64,000 nucleotides of DNA from an uncultured Flavobacteriales bacterium (GCA_913020435.1 CAJVZZ010000012.1:1-64000); one strand, 5' to 3'; numbered from the stretch's first letter, positions 1 through 9,741 are shown. Notes: a model not told the origin generated them from the sequence alone. Program-made: numbers and translations.

Positions 1-143
1 AAGAAAATGCTCAGCTCCTATTATTCAATAACTTACAATCAGAATTATGGAATCAAACTGTTCTTTTCAGGCTTTACTCCTCTGAATTCTGTTACATAGA
101 ACAAGGTATTTCAAACTTATCCGTGATAGTTTATCTTTGAAGC
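1..143. other. Left edge, noncoding or end of an upstream gene
   Basis: Frame +1 is open from the first base to a TAG at 97-99 and could be the tail of an upstream gene, but its 32 residues match nothing I recognise. A TAnnTTTG-type box also reads outward on the minus strand at 119-112, which would suit a divergent gene starting beyond the left edge. The two readings conflict and I cannot settle them from this window. Confidence 0.3.
132..139 (+). promoter_or_regulatory. Bacteroidota -7 box (TATCTTTG) for the 207-residue barrel protein
   Basis: TATCTTTG fits the Bacteroidota consensus TAnnTTTG. It ends only 4 bases before the GTG start at 144, so the transcript would begin at or next to the start codon, which implies a leaderless or nearly leaderless mRNA. 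No clear -33 TTG is seen. Confidence 0.45.
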
Positions 144-767
144 GTGAAAAAGAGATTCAAAAAAATCATTTGTGCCTGCCTATTTGGCGCGATTTGCAGC
201 TTACCTAATTACGTAATAGGTCAACAATTTGAAAACACAGAAGAATCAGAGCCTGTGAACAAGAAGAAACCTGTCAAAGAAAAGTTTCTAAAGAAGGAGA
301 ATGTATTTGTTGGCGGTGGGCTTGGTGGTGGATTTGGCAACGGTGCCGGAATGATTCAAGCCTCTCCTTTAATTGGGTATAATGTTACTGAGAGTTTTCA
401 GACCGCTTTAAAAGTCACCTACACCTATATATATGGAACTGAAGGAATCACTGCTCAACGATATTCTGATCACATAGTTGCAGGTAGTCTGATTAATAGA
501 TATGTTGTATGGAAAGGGTTATTCCTGCAAGTGGAGCCTGAAGTAATGAATAGAAAAGATTATTCCTTACAAACTAACACCTTAGGAGTTGACGAATTAA
601 TATCGAAACGCATAAACGTATTCAACCTATATATTGGTGGAGGAGCCTATTTAGATTTTACCAGTAACTCTGGAGGCTTCCTTCTTTTACTCTACAACCT
701 TAACCAAACCGAAAACTCTTTTTACAGAAATCCTCATATTCAAGCGGGGTTTACTGTTGGGTTTTAA
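144..767 (+). CDS. Small predicted outer-membrane beta-barrel protein
   Basis: The product has 207 residues and starts with GTG. Residues 1-26 form a signal peptide (basic start, hydrophobic core, cut probably after VIGQ). A charged Lys/Glu-rich linker follows at about 30-52. From about residue 55 the sequence alternates polar and hydrophobic residues, is rich in Gly and aromatics, and ends in Phe, as in an outer-membrane barrel of about eight strands. No close family is recognised. Its stop codon overlaps that of the convergent gene at 764. The GTG start is supported by the TATCTTTG box directly upstream and by the signal peptide starting there. Confidence 0.6.
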   Translation: MKKRFKKIICACLFGAICSLPNYVIGQQFENTEESEPVNKKKPVKEKFLKKENVFVGGGLGGGFGNGAGMIQASPLIGYNVTESFQTALKVTYTYIYGTEGITAQRYSDHIVAGSLINRYVVWKGLFLQVEPEVMNRKDYSLQTNTLGVDELISKRINVFNLYIGGGAYLDFTSNSGGFLLLLYNLNQTENSFYRNPHIQAGFTVGF

Positions 768-1240
768 TCCGAAAGAATAAAAACTGCCAAGAATTTGAAG
801 TTAGAGTTCTTAGAAATAAATTTGTTTAATCGTATTGCCTTTCTCATAGAAATCTTCTTGTCTTTAGAATTAATTGAAAGCAAGCAATAATATGTATTGA
901 GACTTTTGGGAATGCATCTTGAAGAATCTGAGAAGAGCTGCGCAATTTCAAATTCTGTGACATCAAGCTGTTCAATTTTCAAAGCTTCATATCCATAACA
1001 ATCTGGTTCTTCATCATTAGGAAGGAGCATCATTTTATTAGAATCGAATATTCGTTTATAAAACTGCTGAGACAGCAGATTGCGATATTGTAGAGCAACG
1101 GTATTAGTGCCACACCAAATAATGCTGTCGCAATTCGAAGAAGTCACTTTTGATTCAATTTTAGACTTGAATCCATCATTTTGCCCGGACAGCGTGCCTA
1201 AAGCAAAAAATATCAAGCCTGAAATAATGAATTGCTTCAT
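764..1240 (-). CDS. Secreted hypothetical protein with several cysteines
   Basis: The product has 158 residues. The N-terminus is a typical signal peptide (MKQFIISGLIFFALGTLSGQ), so the mature protein should be periplasmic or outside. It contains five cysteines (near residues 37, 43, 81, 108 and 118), which may form disulfides. The rest is of mixed charge with a basic stretch near residues 125-140. It lies 10 bases downstream of purL on the same strand and is probably co-transcribed with it, though nothing suggests a role in purine synthesis. I do not recognise the family. Confidence 0.6.
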   Translation of the reverse strand: MKQFIISGLIFFALGTLSGQNDGFKSKIESKVTSSNCDSIIWCGTNTVALQYRNLLSQQFYKRIFDSNKMMLLPNDEEPDCYGYEALKIEQLDVTEFEIAQLFSDSSRCIPKSLNTYYCLLSINSKDKKISMRKAIRLNKFISKNSNFKFLAVFILSD

Positions 1241-1250
1241 AAAGCTTAAT

Positions 1251-4200
1251 TTACCGAGCTACCACCCACTCCTTTGCATTCTTGAACGCTAAAATCCAAG
1301 GACTTACATCTTCTTGTTTTTTATCGTTTGGATAATAGCCCCAATTCCATGGAAAAATTGATCGTTCAAAATGAGGCATGATTGCTAAATGCCTTCCATC
1401 CTTACTTGCAATACCCGCAACGTTATAATCAGAGCCGTTTGGGTTGGCTGGATAACTGTCATTAATGTACTTCCCAATTACATTATAGTTGGATTCCGCT
1501 TCTGGAAGATGGAACTTTCCTTCTCCGTGTGCTGCCCAAATACCCATTTTAGTTCCAGACAAACTTCCCAGCATTACTGAATTGTTTTCTGGTACTTCAA
1601 TGGCCAAAAAGCTTGATTCGAATTTACCAGAAGTGTTGTGCTCCAGTTTTGGGTGTTCGCTGTGTTCTGGATAAATTAAACCTAACTCGCCCATTAGCTG
1701 ACAACCGTTACAAATTCCAAGTGAAAGCGTATTTGGTCGAGCGTAAAAGTTATCTAATGCAGCTTTTGCTTTTTCATTGAACATAAATGCGCCTGCCCAT
1801 CCTTTAGCAGAACCCAATACATCAGAGTTGGAAAATCCACCTACAAAGGCAATCATATTAACATCAGACAAGTCTTCTCGACCGGATATTAGATCAGTCA
1901 TATGCACATCTTTAACATCAAAGCCAGCCAAGAACATAGCATAAGCCATTTCTCTATCGCCGTTCACTCCCTTTTCTCGAATAATAGCAGCTTTTATTCC
2001 AGATGCTGTTTTTCGATTAGGATTCAATCCTAATGCATCATAAGTTCCCTTGAAATTTTGTGGGAAAATGTAATTCAGCGGAAATTTGTCGTGATTATTA
2101 AAACGTGAATCCGCATGCTCTTTTCCCGATTGTTTTTGATCTAACAAATGAGAAGTCTTGTACCACGTCTTTCTTAAAGTTGGAACATCAAGAACATATG
2201 CATTTGAACTCGTTTTAATTTCTACACTATTCTCATTATTTACAGAACCTATTATGGCATAGCTTGCATGCACGGAATCTAATGCTGAGCTTACCATTGC
2301 ACTGTTTTCTTTTTCAACTTGAATTATAATTCCAGCTTTTTCAGAAAACAACAATTTAATATCGTCTGTTGAATTCAATGCAGCTAAATCAACCGATAAA
2401 CCGATAGTATTCTCAGGGAAACACATTTCTAATAAAGTAGTGACCATTCCTCCAGCCGAAATATCATGACCTGCAAGAATTCTGTCATCCAGAATTAACT
2501 GTTGAACTACGTTAAATGTAGCTGCGAATTTTTTAGCGTCTTTAATTCTTGGTGCTTCATTACCCAGTTGATTTAGAATTTGAGCAAATGATGAACCTCC
2601 TAATTTGCAACCGTCTTCAGAAAAATCGATATAGATTAATTGAGAACCTATGATCGGTTGCAATACTGGCTCAACAACTTTCTTTAAATTACTTACCTCA
2701 CCTACAGCAGAAATAATTACTGTTCCAGGAGCATAAACAACTCCGTCTTTGTATTTCTGAGTCATAGAAAGTGAATCTTTCCCTGTAGGCACATTTAAGC
2801 CAAGCTCACAAGCAAAATCACTAATTCCTTTTACCGCTTCGTACAAGCGATAATTTTCGCCTTCTTGTTTTGCTGGCCACATCCAGTTTGCACTTAACGA
2901 AACTCCTTGAATTCCTTGTTCAATTGGCGCCCAAATCAGGTTGGTTAATGCTTCTGCTATGGAAGCTTGAGAACCTGCAATTGGATCAATCAAAGCACTT
3001 ACCGGAGAATGCCCTAGCGAAGTTGCAATTCCTTTTACTCCACGATAATCAATTGCCATTACTCCGACATTATTCAGCGGAATTTGTAATGGTCCAGCAC
3101 ATTGTTGTTTCGCAACACGTCCAGTAACACATCGATCTACTTTATTGGTCAACCAATCTTTACAAGCAACTGCCTCTAATTGTAAAACAGCATTTAAATA
3201 ATCTTGAAATTTATTCGGATTGGTTTCATAATTCAATTCAGCATAAGTCGCTGTCTTTGAACTATCTTCTAATATCGTTTTTGGAGAAGAGCCAAACATA
3301 TGCGCCAAATCCCAATCCATTGGGTTCGTTTTCGTTTTCTTGTTTTCGAAAACAAAGCGTTTGTCATTGGTTGTTTCTCCTACTACATAAATTGGGGCTC
3401 TTTCGCGATCTGCAATTTTGGTCAGTAATTCAATATCTTTTTCTCGAATCACTAATCCCATTCGTTCTTGAGATTCATTTCCGATTATTTCTTTGTCAGA
3501 TAATGTTGGATCTCCAACAGGCAATTTGTTAACATCGATTCTTCCACCGGTTTCTTCAACTAACTCAGACAAACAGTTAAGGTGTCCACCTGCGCCATGA
3601 TCGTGAATAGAAACAATTGGGTTTTTGTCCAATTCGGCCATCGCACGCACAGCATTATAGACACGTTTTTGCATTTCAGGATTAGAACGTTGAATAGCAT
3701 TCAGCTCAATTCCACTTGAGAATTCGCCAGTTGCAACGGAAGACACAGCTCCGCCACCCATTCCTATTCGGTAATTATCACCACCCATTACAACGATTTT
3801 ATCGCCTGGGTCTGGAATATCTTTTAGTGCCTCTCCTTTCTTACCGTAACCAATACCGCCAGCTTGCATGATTACTTTATCGAAACCAAATCGCTTATCC
3901 CCTTCTTTGTGTTCGAAGGTTAATACCGAACCATTAATAAGTGGTTGACCAAATTTATTTCCAAAATCTGACGCTCCATTTGATGCTTTGATCAAAATAT
4001 CCATTGGAGTTTGATACAACCATGCACGCTCATCCATTCCGTTTTCCCAAGCTCTATCTTCGGTCAATCGAGAATATGCGGTCATATAAACTGCTGTTCC
4101 TGCCAAGGGCATAGAACCTTTTCCACCGGCCATTCTATCTCGAATTTCACCTCCACTTCCAGTGGCAGCTCCATTAAAAGGCTCAACCGTAGTTGGGAAG

Positions 4201-4949
4201 TTATGTGTTTCTGCTTTTATTGAAATTACACTATCAAATTCTTTGGTTTCAAAAAAGTCAGATTCGTCTTGGCGTTTTGGAGCAAATTGCTCAGCGCGGG
4301 GACCTTCAACAAAGGCAACGTTATCTTTATATGCGGATACTACTCTATTTGGGTTATCGGCGGTGGTTTTTTTAATCAGCTTGAATAATGAGGACGGCAT
4401 TTCCTTTCCGTCAATAATAAACTGACCGTTGAAAATCTTATGGCGGCAATGCTCAGAATTTACCTGAGAAAATCCAAAAATCTCGCTATCCGTTAATTTT
4501 CTTTTAAGTTGAGTAGCTACTCCTTTTAGGTATTCAATTTCTTCATCACTTAATGCTAGGCCTTCCTGCTTATTGTAGCTTGAAATATCATCTATGTAGA
4601 GAACCTCCTCTGGTTTTTTGTCTATTGTAAATAGATCTTGCCCAAGCTCCGAATACTTTACCTGAAGCATTGGATCAAAAGTCGGATTTTCAATAGTGAA
4701 GGAAAAAAACTCCTCAATTCTAAAAATCCCATGGACTCCCATGTTTTGAGTGATTTCAACTGCATTGGTACTCCAAGGAGTAATCATTTCTTTTCGAGGC
4801 CCCACAAAAATGCCAATAAGTGTTTCCTCCTCAACTGGTTTTGCACCACTAAATAGCCACTCGAGCTTTGGTAGATCGGAGCTATCTACATCATTTTGAA
4901 ATCCTACAGCAAAAATTTTGTCTTCACCAGACGAAAAGAACTTTATCAT
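1251..4949 (-). CDS. purL: Phosphoribosylformylglycinamidine synthase, single-chain PurL-PurQ
   Basis: This enzyme makes FGAM from FGAR, glutamine and ATP in purine synthesis. At 1232 residues it is the large form, with a PurL synthetase body followed by a class I glutamine amidotransferase domain. Visible marks are the N-terminal FGFSQVNSEHCRHKIF motif, KAETHNFPTTVEPFNGAATG, a DHGAGG motif in the first AIR-synthase half and HDISAGG in the second. The amidotransferase domain starts near residue 970, carries nucleophile Cys in LGICNGCQLMG, and ends with PHFERSIFPWNWGY. The length and architecture match the gammaproteobacterial and Bacteroidota form, so no separate purQ or purS is needed. The start codon lies about 55 bases downstream of a TAACTTTG box. 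Confidence 0.97.
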   Translation of the reverse strand: MIKFFSSGEDKIFAVGFQNDVDSSDLPKLEWLFSGAKPVEEETLIGIFVGPRKEMITPWSTNAVEITQNMGVHGIFRIEEFFSFTIENPTFDPMLQVKYSELGQDLFTIDKKPEEVLYIDDISSYNKQEGLALSDEEIEYLKGVATQLKRKLTDSEIFGFSQVNSEHCRHKIFNGQFIIDGKEMPSSLFKLIKKTTADNPNRVVSAYKDNVAFVEGPRAEQFAPKRQDESDFFETKEFDSVISIKAETHNFPTTVEPFNGAATGSGGEIRDRMAGGKGSMPLAGTAVYMTAYSRLTEDRAWENGMDERAWLYQTPMDILIKASNGASDFGNKFGQPLINGSVLTFEHKEGDKRFGFDKVIMQAGGIGYGKKGEALKDIPDPGDKIVVMGGDNYRIGMGGGAVSSVATGEFSSGIELNAIQRSNPEMQKRVYNAVRAMAELDKNPIVSIHDHGAGGHLNCLSELVEETGGRIDVNKLPVGDPTLSDKEIIGNESQERMGLVIREKDIELLTKIADRERAPIYVVGETTNDKRFVFENKKTKTNPMDWDLAHMFGSSPKTILEDSSKTATYAELNYETNPNKFQDYLNAVLQLEAVACKDWLTNKVDRCVTGRVAKQQCAGPLQIPLNNVGVMAIDYRGVKGIATSLGHSPVSALIDPIAGSQASIAEALTNLIWAPIEQGIQGVSLSANWMWPAKQEGENYRLYEAVKGISDFACELGLNVPTGKDSLSMTQKYKDGVVYAPGTVIISAVGEVSNLKKVVEPVLQPIIGSQLIYIDFSEDGCKLGGSSFAQILNQLGNEAPRIKDAKKFAATFNVVQQLILDDRILAGHDISAGGMVTTLLEMCFPENTIGLSVDLAALNSTDDIKLLFSEKAGIIIQVEKENSAMVSSALDSVHASYAIIGSVNNENSVEIKTSSNAYVLDVPTLRKTWYKTSHLLDQKQSGKEHADSRFNNHDKFPLNYIFPQNFKGTYDALGLNPNRKTASGIKAAIIREKGVNGDREMAYAMFLAGFDVKDVHMTDLISGREDLSDVNMIAFVGGFSNSDVLGSAKGWAGAFMFNEKAKAALDNFYARPNTLSLGICNGCQLMGELGLIYPEHSEHPKLEHNTSGKFESSFLAIEVPENNSVMLGSLSGTKMGIWAAHGEGKFHLPEAESNYNVIGKYINDSYPANPNGSDYNVAGIASKDGRHLAIMPHFERSIFPWNWGYYPNDKKQEDVSPWILAFKNAKEWVVAR

Positions 4950-5004
4950 TAGTAACCTTTTAGAGTGTTTTCAATTCCAGCAAACAAAATTCCTAGAATG
5001 GACG

Positions 5005-5012
5005 CAAAGTTA
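5005..5012 (-). promoter_or_regulatory. -7 box (TAACTTTG) for purL
   Basis: Read on the minus strand, 5012-5005 is TAACTTTG, a full match to TAnnTTTG. It would give purL a leader of about 50 bases. No purine riboswitch fold is apparent in this leader. Confidence 0.5.
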
Positions 5013-5132
5013 AAAATGAGTTTATCGAAAGGGTTTTAGAAAGGGTCTTTATTATTAACAGAAAAGACGTTTTTATCAAACCTTTGAAGCGGGTCAAAAT
5101 CACTTATTATATATAACATTGCTTCTGAGAAA

Positions 5133-6428
5133 ATGCTTTTCAATATTTCATACCTTATTTTCTGGTGGCTTATCCTTTTGTGGATACTTCCAAAAATTGG
5201 ATTGGTTAAAAACCTTGGTTTTTCTAACCTCCAAATTCAATGCTTATTTTCACTGAAAGTATTAGTTGGAATAGGGTTTACACTTTTCTATCAATACTAT
5301 TATGGTTCTCGCAATACAACAGATGCGTTTCGCTTTTACGATGATGCTAATTTACTTTTTGAAGTTTTTAAAAACGACCCGCTCACCTATTTCAAAGTTA
5401 TATTCGGAATAGATATGCAATCAGATACCGTTATCAATGCAACAGATCAGCTCAACAACTGGTACAAAAATCATTTGCATGGAGTTTTTAATGACAACAT
5501 GACTATCATTCGGTTTAACGCTTTCGTTCGACTTTTCAGTTTTGATGTTTATCACATTCATACCTTAATTATCAATCTAATGAGCTTTCTTGGTTTAGCG
5601 GCGCTAGTTAATGCAATCAAAAACTTTGGAGTAAACTCTAAACTTACCTTCTTAAGTATTTTGATTTTCCCTGGAATAATTTTTTGGAGTTCGGCTGTGC
5701 TAAAAGAAAGTCTTTTGGTTTTTGTAATGGGTTTTCTTACTTATTACGGAATCAAAACAATTTCGTCCTTTAACCTTAAACACTTAGGCTTTCTAATATT
5801 ATTCTTCCTATTGGGACTCACTATAAAAAGCTACGTGGCTATTTCTTTAATTGTTGGTTTTGGACTGCTTTTAGCTTTTAAATTTTCTTCCCTGAAATCA
5901 AGAATATTAATACCTACATACCTAGTGCTTGGAACAGCGTCAGTTATTCTTATGGACTTTCTTTTAAAGTTAAGAATACCCGAGCGTTTTTATCAAAAAC
6001 AGCACGACTTCCTGAATGAAATAGCGCTATCGAAACCAGGATCTGCATTTGAATTATTTATATTGGAACCAGAATGGAAAAGCCTCTTAGTAACTGCTCC
6101 GAATGCACTTTCCAACGCATTATTTCGTCCATTTATATGGGAGGCGCATTCCACAATAAGTTTAATAGCTTCTTTTGAGATTCTACTATTAATTTCATTG
6201 GCAATTATTGCGTTTTGGTTCAGAAAGCAACTTAATAATCAAAGTACTCAAATCATTGCTGCTTTTTCAATTTCTGCAGTTATTATCTTGTTAATAGCTG
6301 GCTGGGTCACTCCCGTTTTTGGTGCTTTGGTTCGATATAAAATACCTGCGTTAATTCTTATACTTCTTATTCTTAACATTTTGGTGGATACCAAAAGAAC
6401 TACTTTTATTCAAAAATGGTTAAACTAA
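5133..6428 (+). CDS. Polytopic membrane protein, possible GT-C type glycosyltransferase
   Basis: The product has 431 residues with about 10-11 hydrophobic segments spread over its length. After two N-terminal segments comes an acidic stretch (TTDAFRFYDDANLLFEVF, about residues 60-77) and a long loop holding NDNMTIIRFNAFVRLFSFD. Polytopic proteins with an early acidic loop followed by many helices are often lipid-linked sugar transferases or polysaccharide polymerases, but no diagnostic motif is clear and this is inference. The 3' end overlaps the next gene by 13 bases, so the two are translationally linked. Confidence 0.55.
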   Translation: MLFNISYLIFWWLILLWILPKIGLVKNLGFSNLQIQCLFSLKVLVGIGFTLFYQYYYGSRNTTDAFRFYDDANLLFEVFKNDPLTYFKVIFGIDMQSDTVINATDQLNNWYKNHLHGVFNDNMTIIRFNAFVRLFSFDVYHIHTLIINLMSFLGLAALVNAIKNFGVNSKLTFLSILIFPGIIFWSSAVLKESLLVFVMGFLTYYGIKTISSFNLKHLGFLILFFLLGLTIKSYVAISLIVGFGLLLAFKFSSLKSRILIPTYLVLGTASVILMDFLLKLRIPERFYQKQHDFLNEIALSKPGSAFELFILEPEWKSLLVTAPNALSNALFRPFIWEAHSTISLIASFEILLLISLAIIAFWFRKQLNNQSTQIIAAFSISAVIILLIAGWVTPVFGALVRYKIPALILILLILNILVDTKRTTFIQKWLN

Positions 6429-7912
6429 AACTCCTTATTCTTTTTGCGGTAACTGCCTCTGCGCTTCTCTCTTGTATAAAGCACAAAGACGCAGACTTAA
6501 TAGTTCATAATGGAACGATTTACACTTGCGATTTGGAGTTTAGCTCTTCGCAAGCAATGGCCATAAAAGACGGTGTTGTTTTAGAAATTGGTCCTGAACA
6601 TCAAATTCTAAACAAATACACTTCGACTGAGAAACTAGACTTAAAAAAGAGAACAGTTGTTCCTGCATTTTTCGACGCCCATAGCTATTTACTTGCAAAA
6701 ACTTTAAAAAGCAATGCAATTGAATATGTCAATTTGACTAAGGATCAGCTTGATAATTCAAAAATCAATTACATCTATAATGCTCCAATAAGAGAATTAC
6801 GGCAACTCGATTATCCTGACTTTCAATATGTAGCGCGATCCTCTTCTGGCAATACAATAAAAGTAGACCCCTTAACTTTCAACTCGGTTTTTGAAGCTGC
6901 GCGAAATGAGAGTCTCCTGATCTTTGATAAAGATTCGATTATTAAGGTCATCGATTATATAGAAAAAAGTCAATTAAATCAATTCTACAGTAAAAATTTA
7001 TCCTCAGAACTATTCAAAAATGGATATTCTGGTTGTACTAGTTTCGGTGTTAATTCCATCACAGCAGAAAAAATAATTACAGAAAATAACGCTACTTTTT
7101 ACCATCAATTGGTATTGGGTGGGAATCCTGAAAACTTTCAGTGGTTAACTAAAACGGGAAGACTCGATTCTGGATCTATTCATTTAAAAGGTCTTAGTTA
7201 TTTTATTGATGGTGGATTTGGGGAAAAAGAAGCGCTTTTGAAGGCGCACTATGTTTCTGATGTTACTTATGGTAAACTATACGCCGATTCTTTTCCATTG
7301 TATGAACTTCCAGAGTTGTGCGCTTCGTTAAACTTTCAATTGATATTCCATACTTATGGAGATTCAGCCTTTGCATTAGCGTCAACACAAATGGGGAAAG
7401 CCCTGAAATCTGTAAACGATAATCGCTGGCGAATTGAGCACAATCAACTGGTTCATCAGTCTGATTTCAAGAAATTAAAACCCTACAGTATTCTACCCAG
7501 CGTTCAGCCAACTCAGGCGACAATGGATAAAGGAAAAGTTGGTTCTATTATCGGAGAAAACCGAGATTGTTCCAGCTATAATTTTTCAGAACTATACACT
7601 CAAAATCAATTCCTTGCCTCTGGCTCATTGTTCCCAATTGGAGAGATGAATCCTTTTGAACAATTCAAAGCTTTAATCAAATCAGGCGAATGTTCTTATC
7701 CCATAGAAAGAAAACACGCTCTTAAAGCACTAACGATTTGGCCAGCTATGTTAGCTTTTTTTGATGATAAAACAGGAAGTTTAGAAGCCGGAAAAAATGC
7801 AGATTTTATTGTTTTAAACATTGACCTAATGAAGGCTCCTTTTGACAAAACAAGTGATACTCAAGTGCAGAGGACATATATTAAGGGGAAATTAGAGTTT
7901 AGCGTTAATTAG
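6416..7912 (+). CDS. Amidohydrolase family 3 (YtcJ-like) lipoprotein, probably catalytically inactive
   Basis: The product has 498 residues. A lipoprotein signal ends at Cys20 (SALLSC). The body follows YtcJ/NfdA-like amidohydrolases: LIVHNGTIYTCD at the start, the usual beta-sandwich return with GKNADFIVL at the end, and a TIM barrel between. Two family histidines are kept, in HTYGDSA (His312) and WRIEHNQ (His342). Three key positions are not: the HxH metal motif reads HSY (residues 89-91), the carbamylated-lysine position in the VKxFxDG-type motif is Ser261, and the GSDxPV aspartate is Leu405 (GSLFPI). I infer a pseudoenzyme or a binding protein in the periplasm or outer membrane. It overlaps the upstream membrane-protein gene. 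Confidence 0.75.
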   Translation: MVKLKLLILFAVTASALLSCIKHKDADLIVHNGTIYTCDLEFSSSQAMAIKDGVVLEIGPEHQILNKYTSTEKLDLKKRTVVPAFFDAHSYLLAKTLKSNAIEYVNLTKDQLDNSKINYIYNAPIRELRQLDYPDFQYVARSSSGNTIKVDPLTFNSVFEAARNESLLIFDKDSIIKVIDYIEKSQLNQFYSKNLSSELFKNGYSGCTSFGVNSITAEKIITENNATFYHQLVLGGNPENFQWLTKTGRLDSGSIHLKGLSYFIDGGFGEKEALLKAHYVSDVTYGKLYADSFPLYELPELCASLNFQLIFHTYGDSAFALASTQMGKALKSVNDNRWRIEHNQLVHQSDFKKLKPYSILPSVQPTQATMDKGKVGSIIGENRDCSSYNFSELYTQNQFLASGSLFPIGEMNPFEQFKALIKSGECSYPIERKHALKALTIWPAMLAFFDDKTGSLEAGKNADFIVLNIDLMKAPFDKTSDTQVQRTYIKGKLEFSVN

Positions 7913-7950
7913 TCTATTTATTATCTGTCTTTTTCGACCAACTCTTTATT

Positions 7951-7958
7951 TATATTTG
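7951..7958 (+). promoter_or_regulatory. -7 box (TATATTTG) for the acyl-CoA ligase operon
   Basis: TATATTTG is a full match to TAnnTTTG, 16 bases before the ATG at 7975. It would start a short-leader transcript through the three overlapping genes that follow. Confidence 0.5.
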
Positions 7959-7974
7959 AGCAAAACAGACATAT

Positions 7975-9741
7975 ATGTACGATCATGTAAAACGCTTATT
8001 CGATATACCACGCCACCAACAAAAAGCTTATCCTCAAAAAGATGCTTTTACGGCAAAAATCAATGGGAAATGGGAGCCTACTTCTATTGACACAATGCTT
8101 AGCGAGGCCATGCAAGTGAGTAAATCGCTTTTGAAACTGGGCATTGAAAAAGGAGATAAAATTGGCTTGATCTCAAATAACCGACCTGAATGGATATCTA
8201 TGGATTGCGGAATTCTGCAGGTTGGCGCAGTTGATGTACCTATATACCCAACGATATCAGCAGAAGATTACAAATATATTTTTAATGATGCTGAACTAAA
8301 ATATTGCTTTGTTAGCGATATGGAGCTGTTTGAAAAAGTAAACTCTATTAAAGATCAAGTTCCTAGCTTAAAGCATATTTATTCTTTTGAGCAATTGGAA
8401 GGAGTCGATCATTGGACAAAATTTCTTGCTGAAGGTGAAGGAAAAGAAGACGCTGAAGTTGAGTCCATAATGAATTCCATTAGTGAGAATGATTTAGCCA
8501 CACTTATATATACTAGTGGAACAACAGGTGTTCCTAAAGGAGTAATGCTCTCTCATAAAAATTTAGTGAGTAACGCATTGTCCTGTATTGAGCGATTACC
8601 GGTAGATAGTAATGGGAAGTCTTTAAGTTTCCTCCCTATATGTCACGTATATGAGCGTATGTTGATCTATTTATATATGATAACAGGAGTTTCTGTCTAT
8701 TTCGCTGAATCGATGGAAACGATTGGTGACAACCTCAGAGAAATAAAGCCTGAAGTTTTTACAGCAGTTCCTCGACTCCTCGAAAAGGTTTATGATAAAA
8801 TTGTTGCTAAAGGCTCAGAATTAACTGGAATAAAAAAAGTACTCTTCTTTTGGGCGCTTTCACTTGGAGAAAAATATGAACCTTATGGTGCAAATGGAGC
8901 TTGGTACGAATTTCAATTGAGCATTGCACGGAAAATTATATTTAGTAAGTGGAAAGAAGCTTTAGGTGGTAATGTATTGGCCGTTGCTTCTGGTTCTGCT
9001 GCTTTATCGCCAAGATTGGCTAGAGTATTTTTGGCTGCTGGAGTACCGATAATGGAGGGTTACGGATTAACAGAAACATCTCCTGTTGCAACAGTAAATG
9101 CATGGCACGATAAAGGATTAATGCTCGGCTCAGTTGGTAGAATTATCGACGGTGTAGAGGTGAAAATTGCAGCTGATGGAGAAATCCTGATTAAAGGACC
9201 GAACGTAATGCAGGGTTATTACAACCAACCTGAAAAAACAAAAGAAGTACTTACTTCAGATGGTTGGTTCTCGACAGGAGATATTGGAGAATTTATTGGT
9301 GATAGATTCTTAAAAATAACAGATCGTAAAAAAGAAATTTTCAAAACATCAGGTGGAAAGTATATCGCTCCCCAACCTATGGAAAATAAATTCAAAGAAT
9401 CTAGGTTCATTGAACAAATCATGGTTATCGGTGAAAGTCAGAAGCATCCTGCCGCATATGTGGTTCCTAATTTTGAGTTTCTAAAAGATTGGTGTGTCAG
9501 AAAAGGTATTGATTTTGGATCTAACTCCGCTGCAATAAAAAACGAAAAAGTTATTGCACGGATCAAAAAAGAAATTGACAAATTGAATGAGGGATTTGGA
9601 AGCTGGGAACAAGTCAAAAAGTTTGAATTAGTAGATTCAACTTGGTCCGTAGAAACTAAGGAGTTAACCCCTACTCTTAAACTCAAGCGAAAGTTTATAA
9701 TGGAAAAATACAAAGACCTTTTTGAGAAAATTTATGCTTAA
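7975..9741 (+). CDS. Long-chain acyl-CoA synthetase (AMP-forming)
   Basis: This enzyme activates fatty acids to acyl-CoA through an acyl-adenylate. At 588 residues it belongs to the FAA1/FadD15-like branch common in Bacteroidota. The P-loop-like motif LIYTSGTTGVPKGVMLSH starts near residue 177, the adenylate motif GYGLTETSP near 361, the STGDIG hinge near 433 and DRKKEIFKTSGGKYIAP near 449. The last contains the Lys-rich loop of the mobile C-terminal domain. No signal peptide is present, so it is cytoplasmic or membrane-associated. It is the first gene of an overlapping run with the M1 peptidase and the LpxH-like enzyme. The exact acyl chain preference cannot be read from the sequence. Confidence 0.9.
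   Translation: MYDHVKRLFDIPRHQQKAYPQKDAFTAKINGKWEPTSIDTMLSEAMQVSKSLLKLGIEKGDKIGLISNNRPEWISMDCGILQVGAVDVPIYPTISAEDYKYIFNDAELKYCFVSDMELFEKVNSIKDQVPSLKHIYSFEQLEGVDHWTKFLAEGEGKEDAEVESIMNSISENDLATLIYTSGTTGVPKGVMLSHKNLVSNALSCIERLPVDSNGKSLSFLPICHVYERMLIYLYMITGVSVYFAESMETIGDNLREIKPEVFTAVPRLLEKVYDKIVAKGSELTGIKKVLFFWALSLGEKYEPYGANGAWYEFQLSIARKIIFSKWKEALGGNVLAVASGSAALSPRLARVFLAAGVPIMEGYGLTETSPVATVNAWHDKGLMLGSVGRIIDGVEVKIAADGEILIKGPNVMQGYYNQPEKTKEVLTSDGWFSTGDIGEFIGDRFLKITDRKKEIFKTSGGKYIAPQPMENKFKESRFIEQIMVIGESQKHPAAYVVPNFEFLKDWCVRKGIDFGSNSAAIKNEKVIARIKKEIDKLNEGFGSWEQVKKFELVDSTWSVETKELTPTLKLKRKFIMEKYKDLFEKIYA

Noticed and set aside
2870-4425. Several plus-strand frames within purL
   Set aside because: They are antisense shadows of a highly conserved enzyme and lack signal, motif and promoter support.
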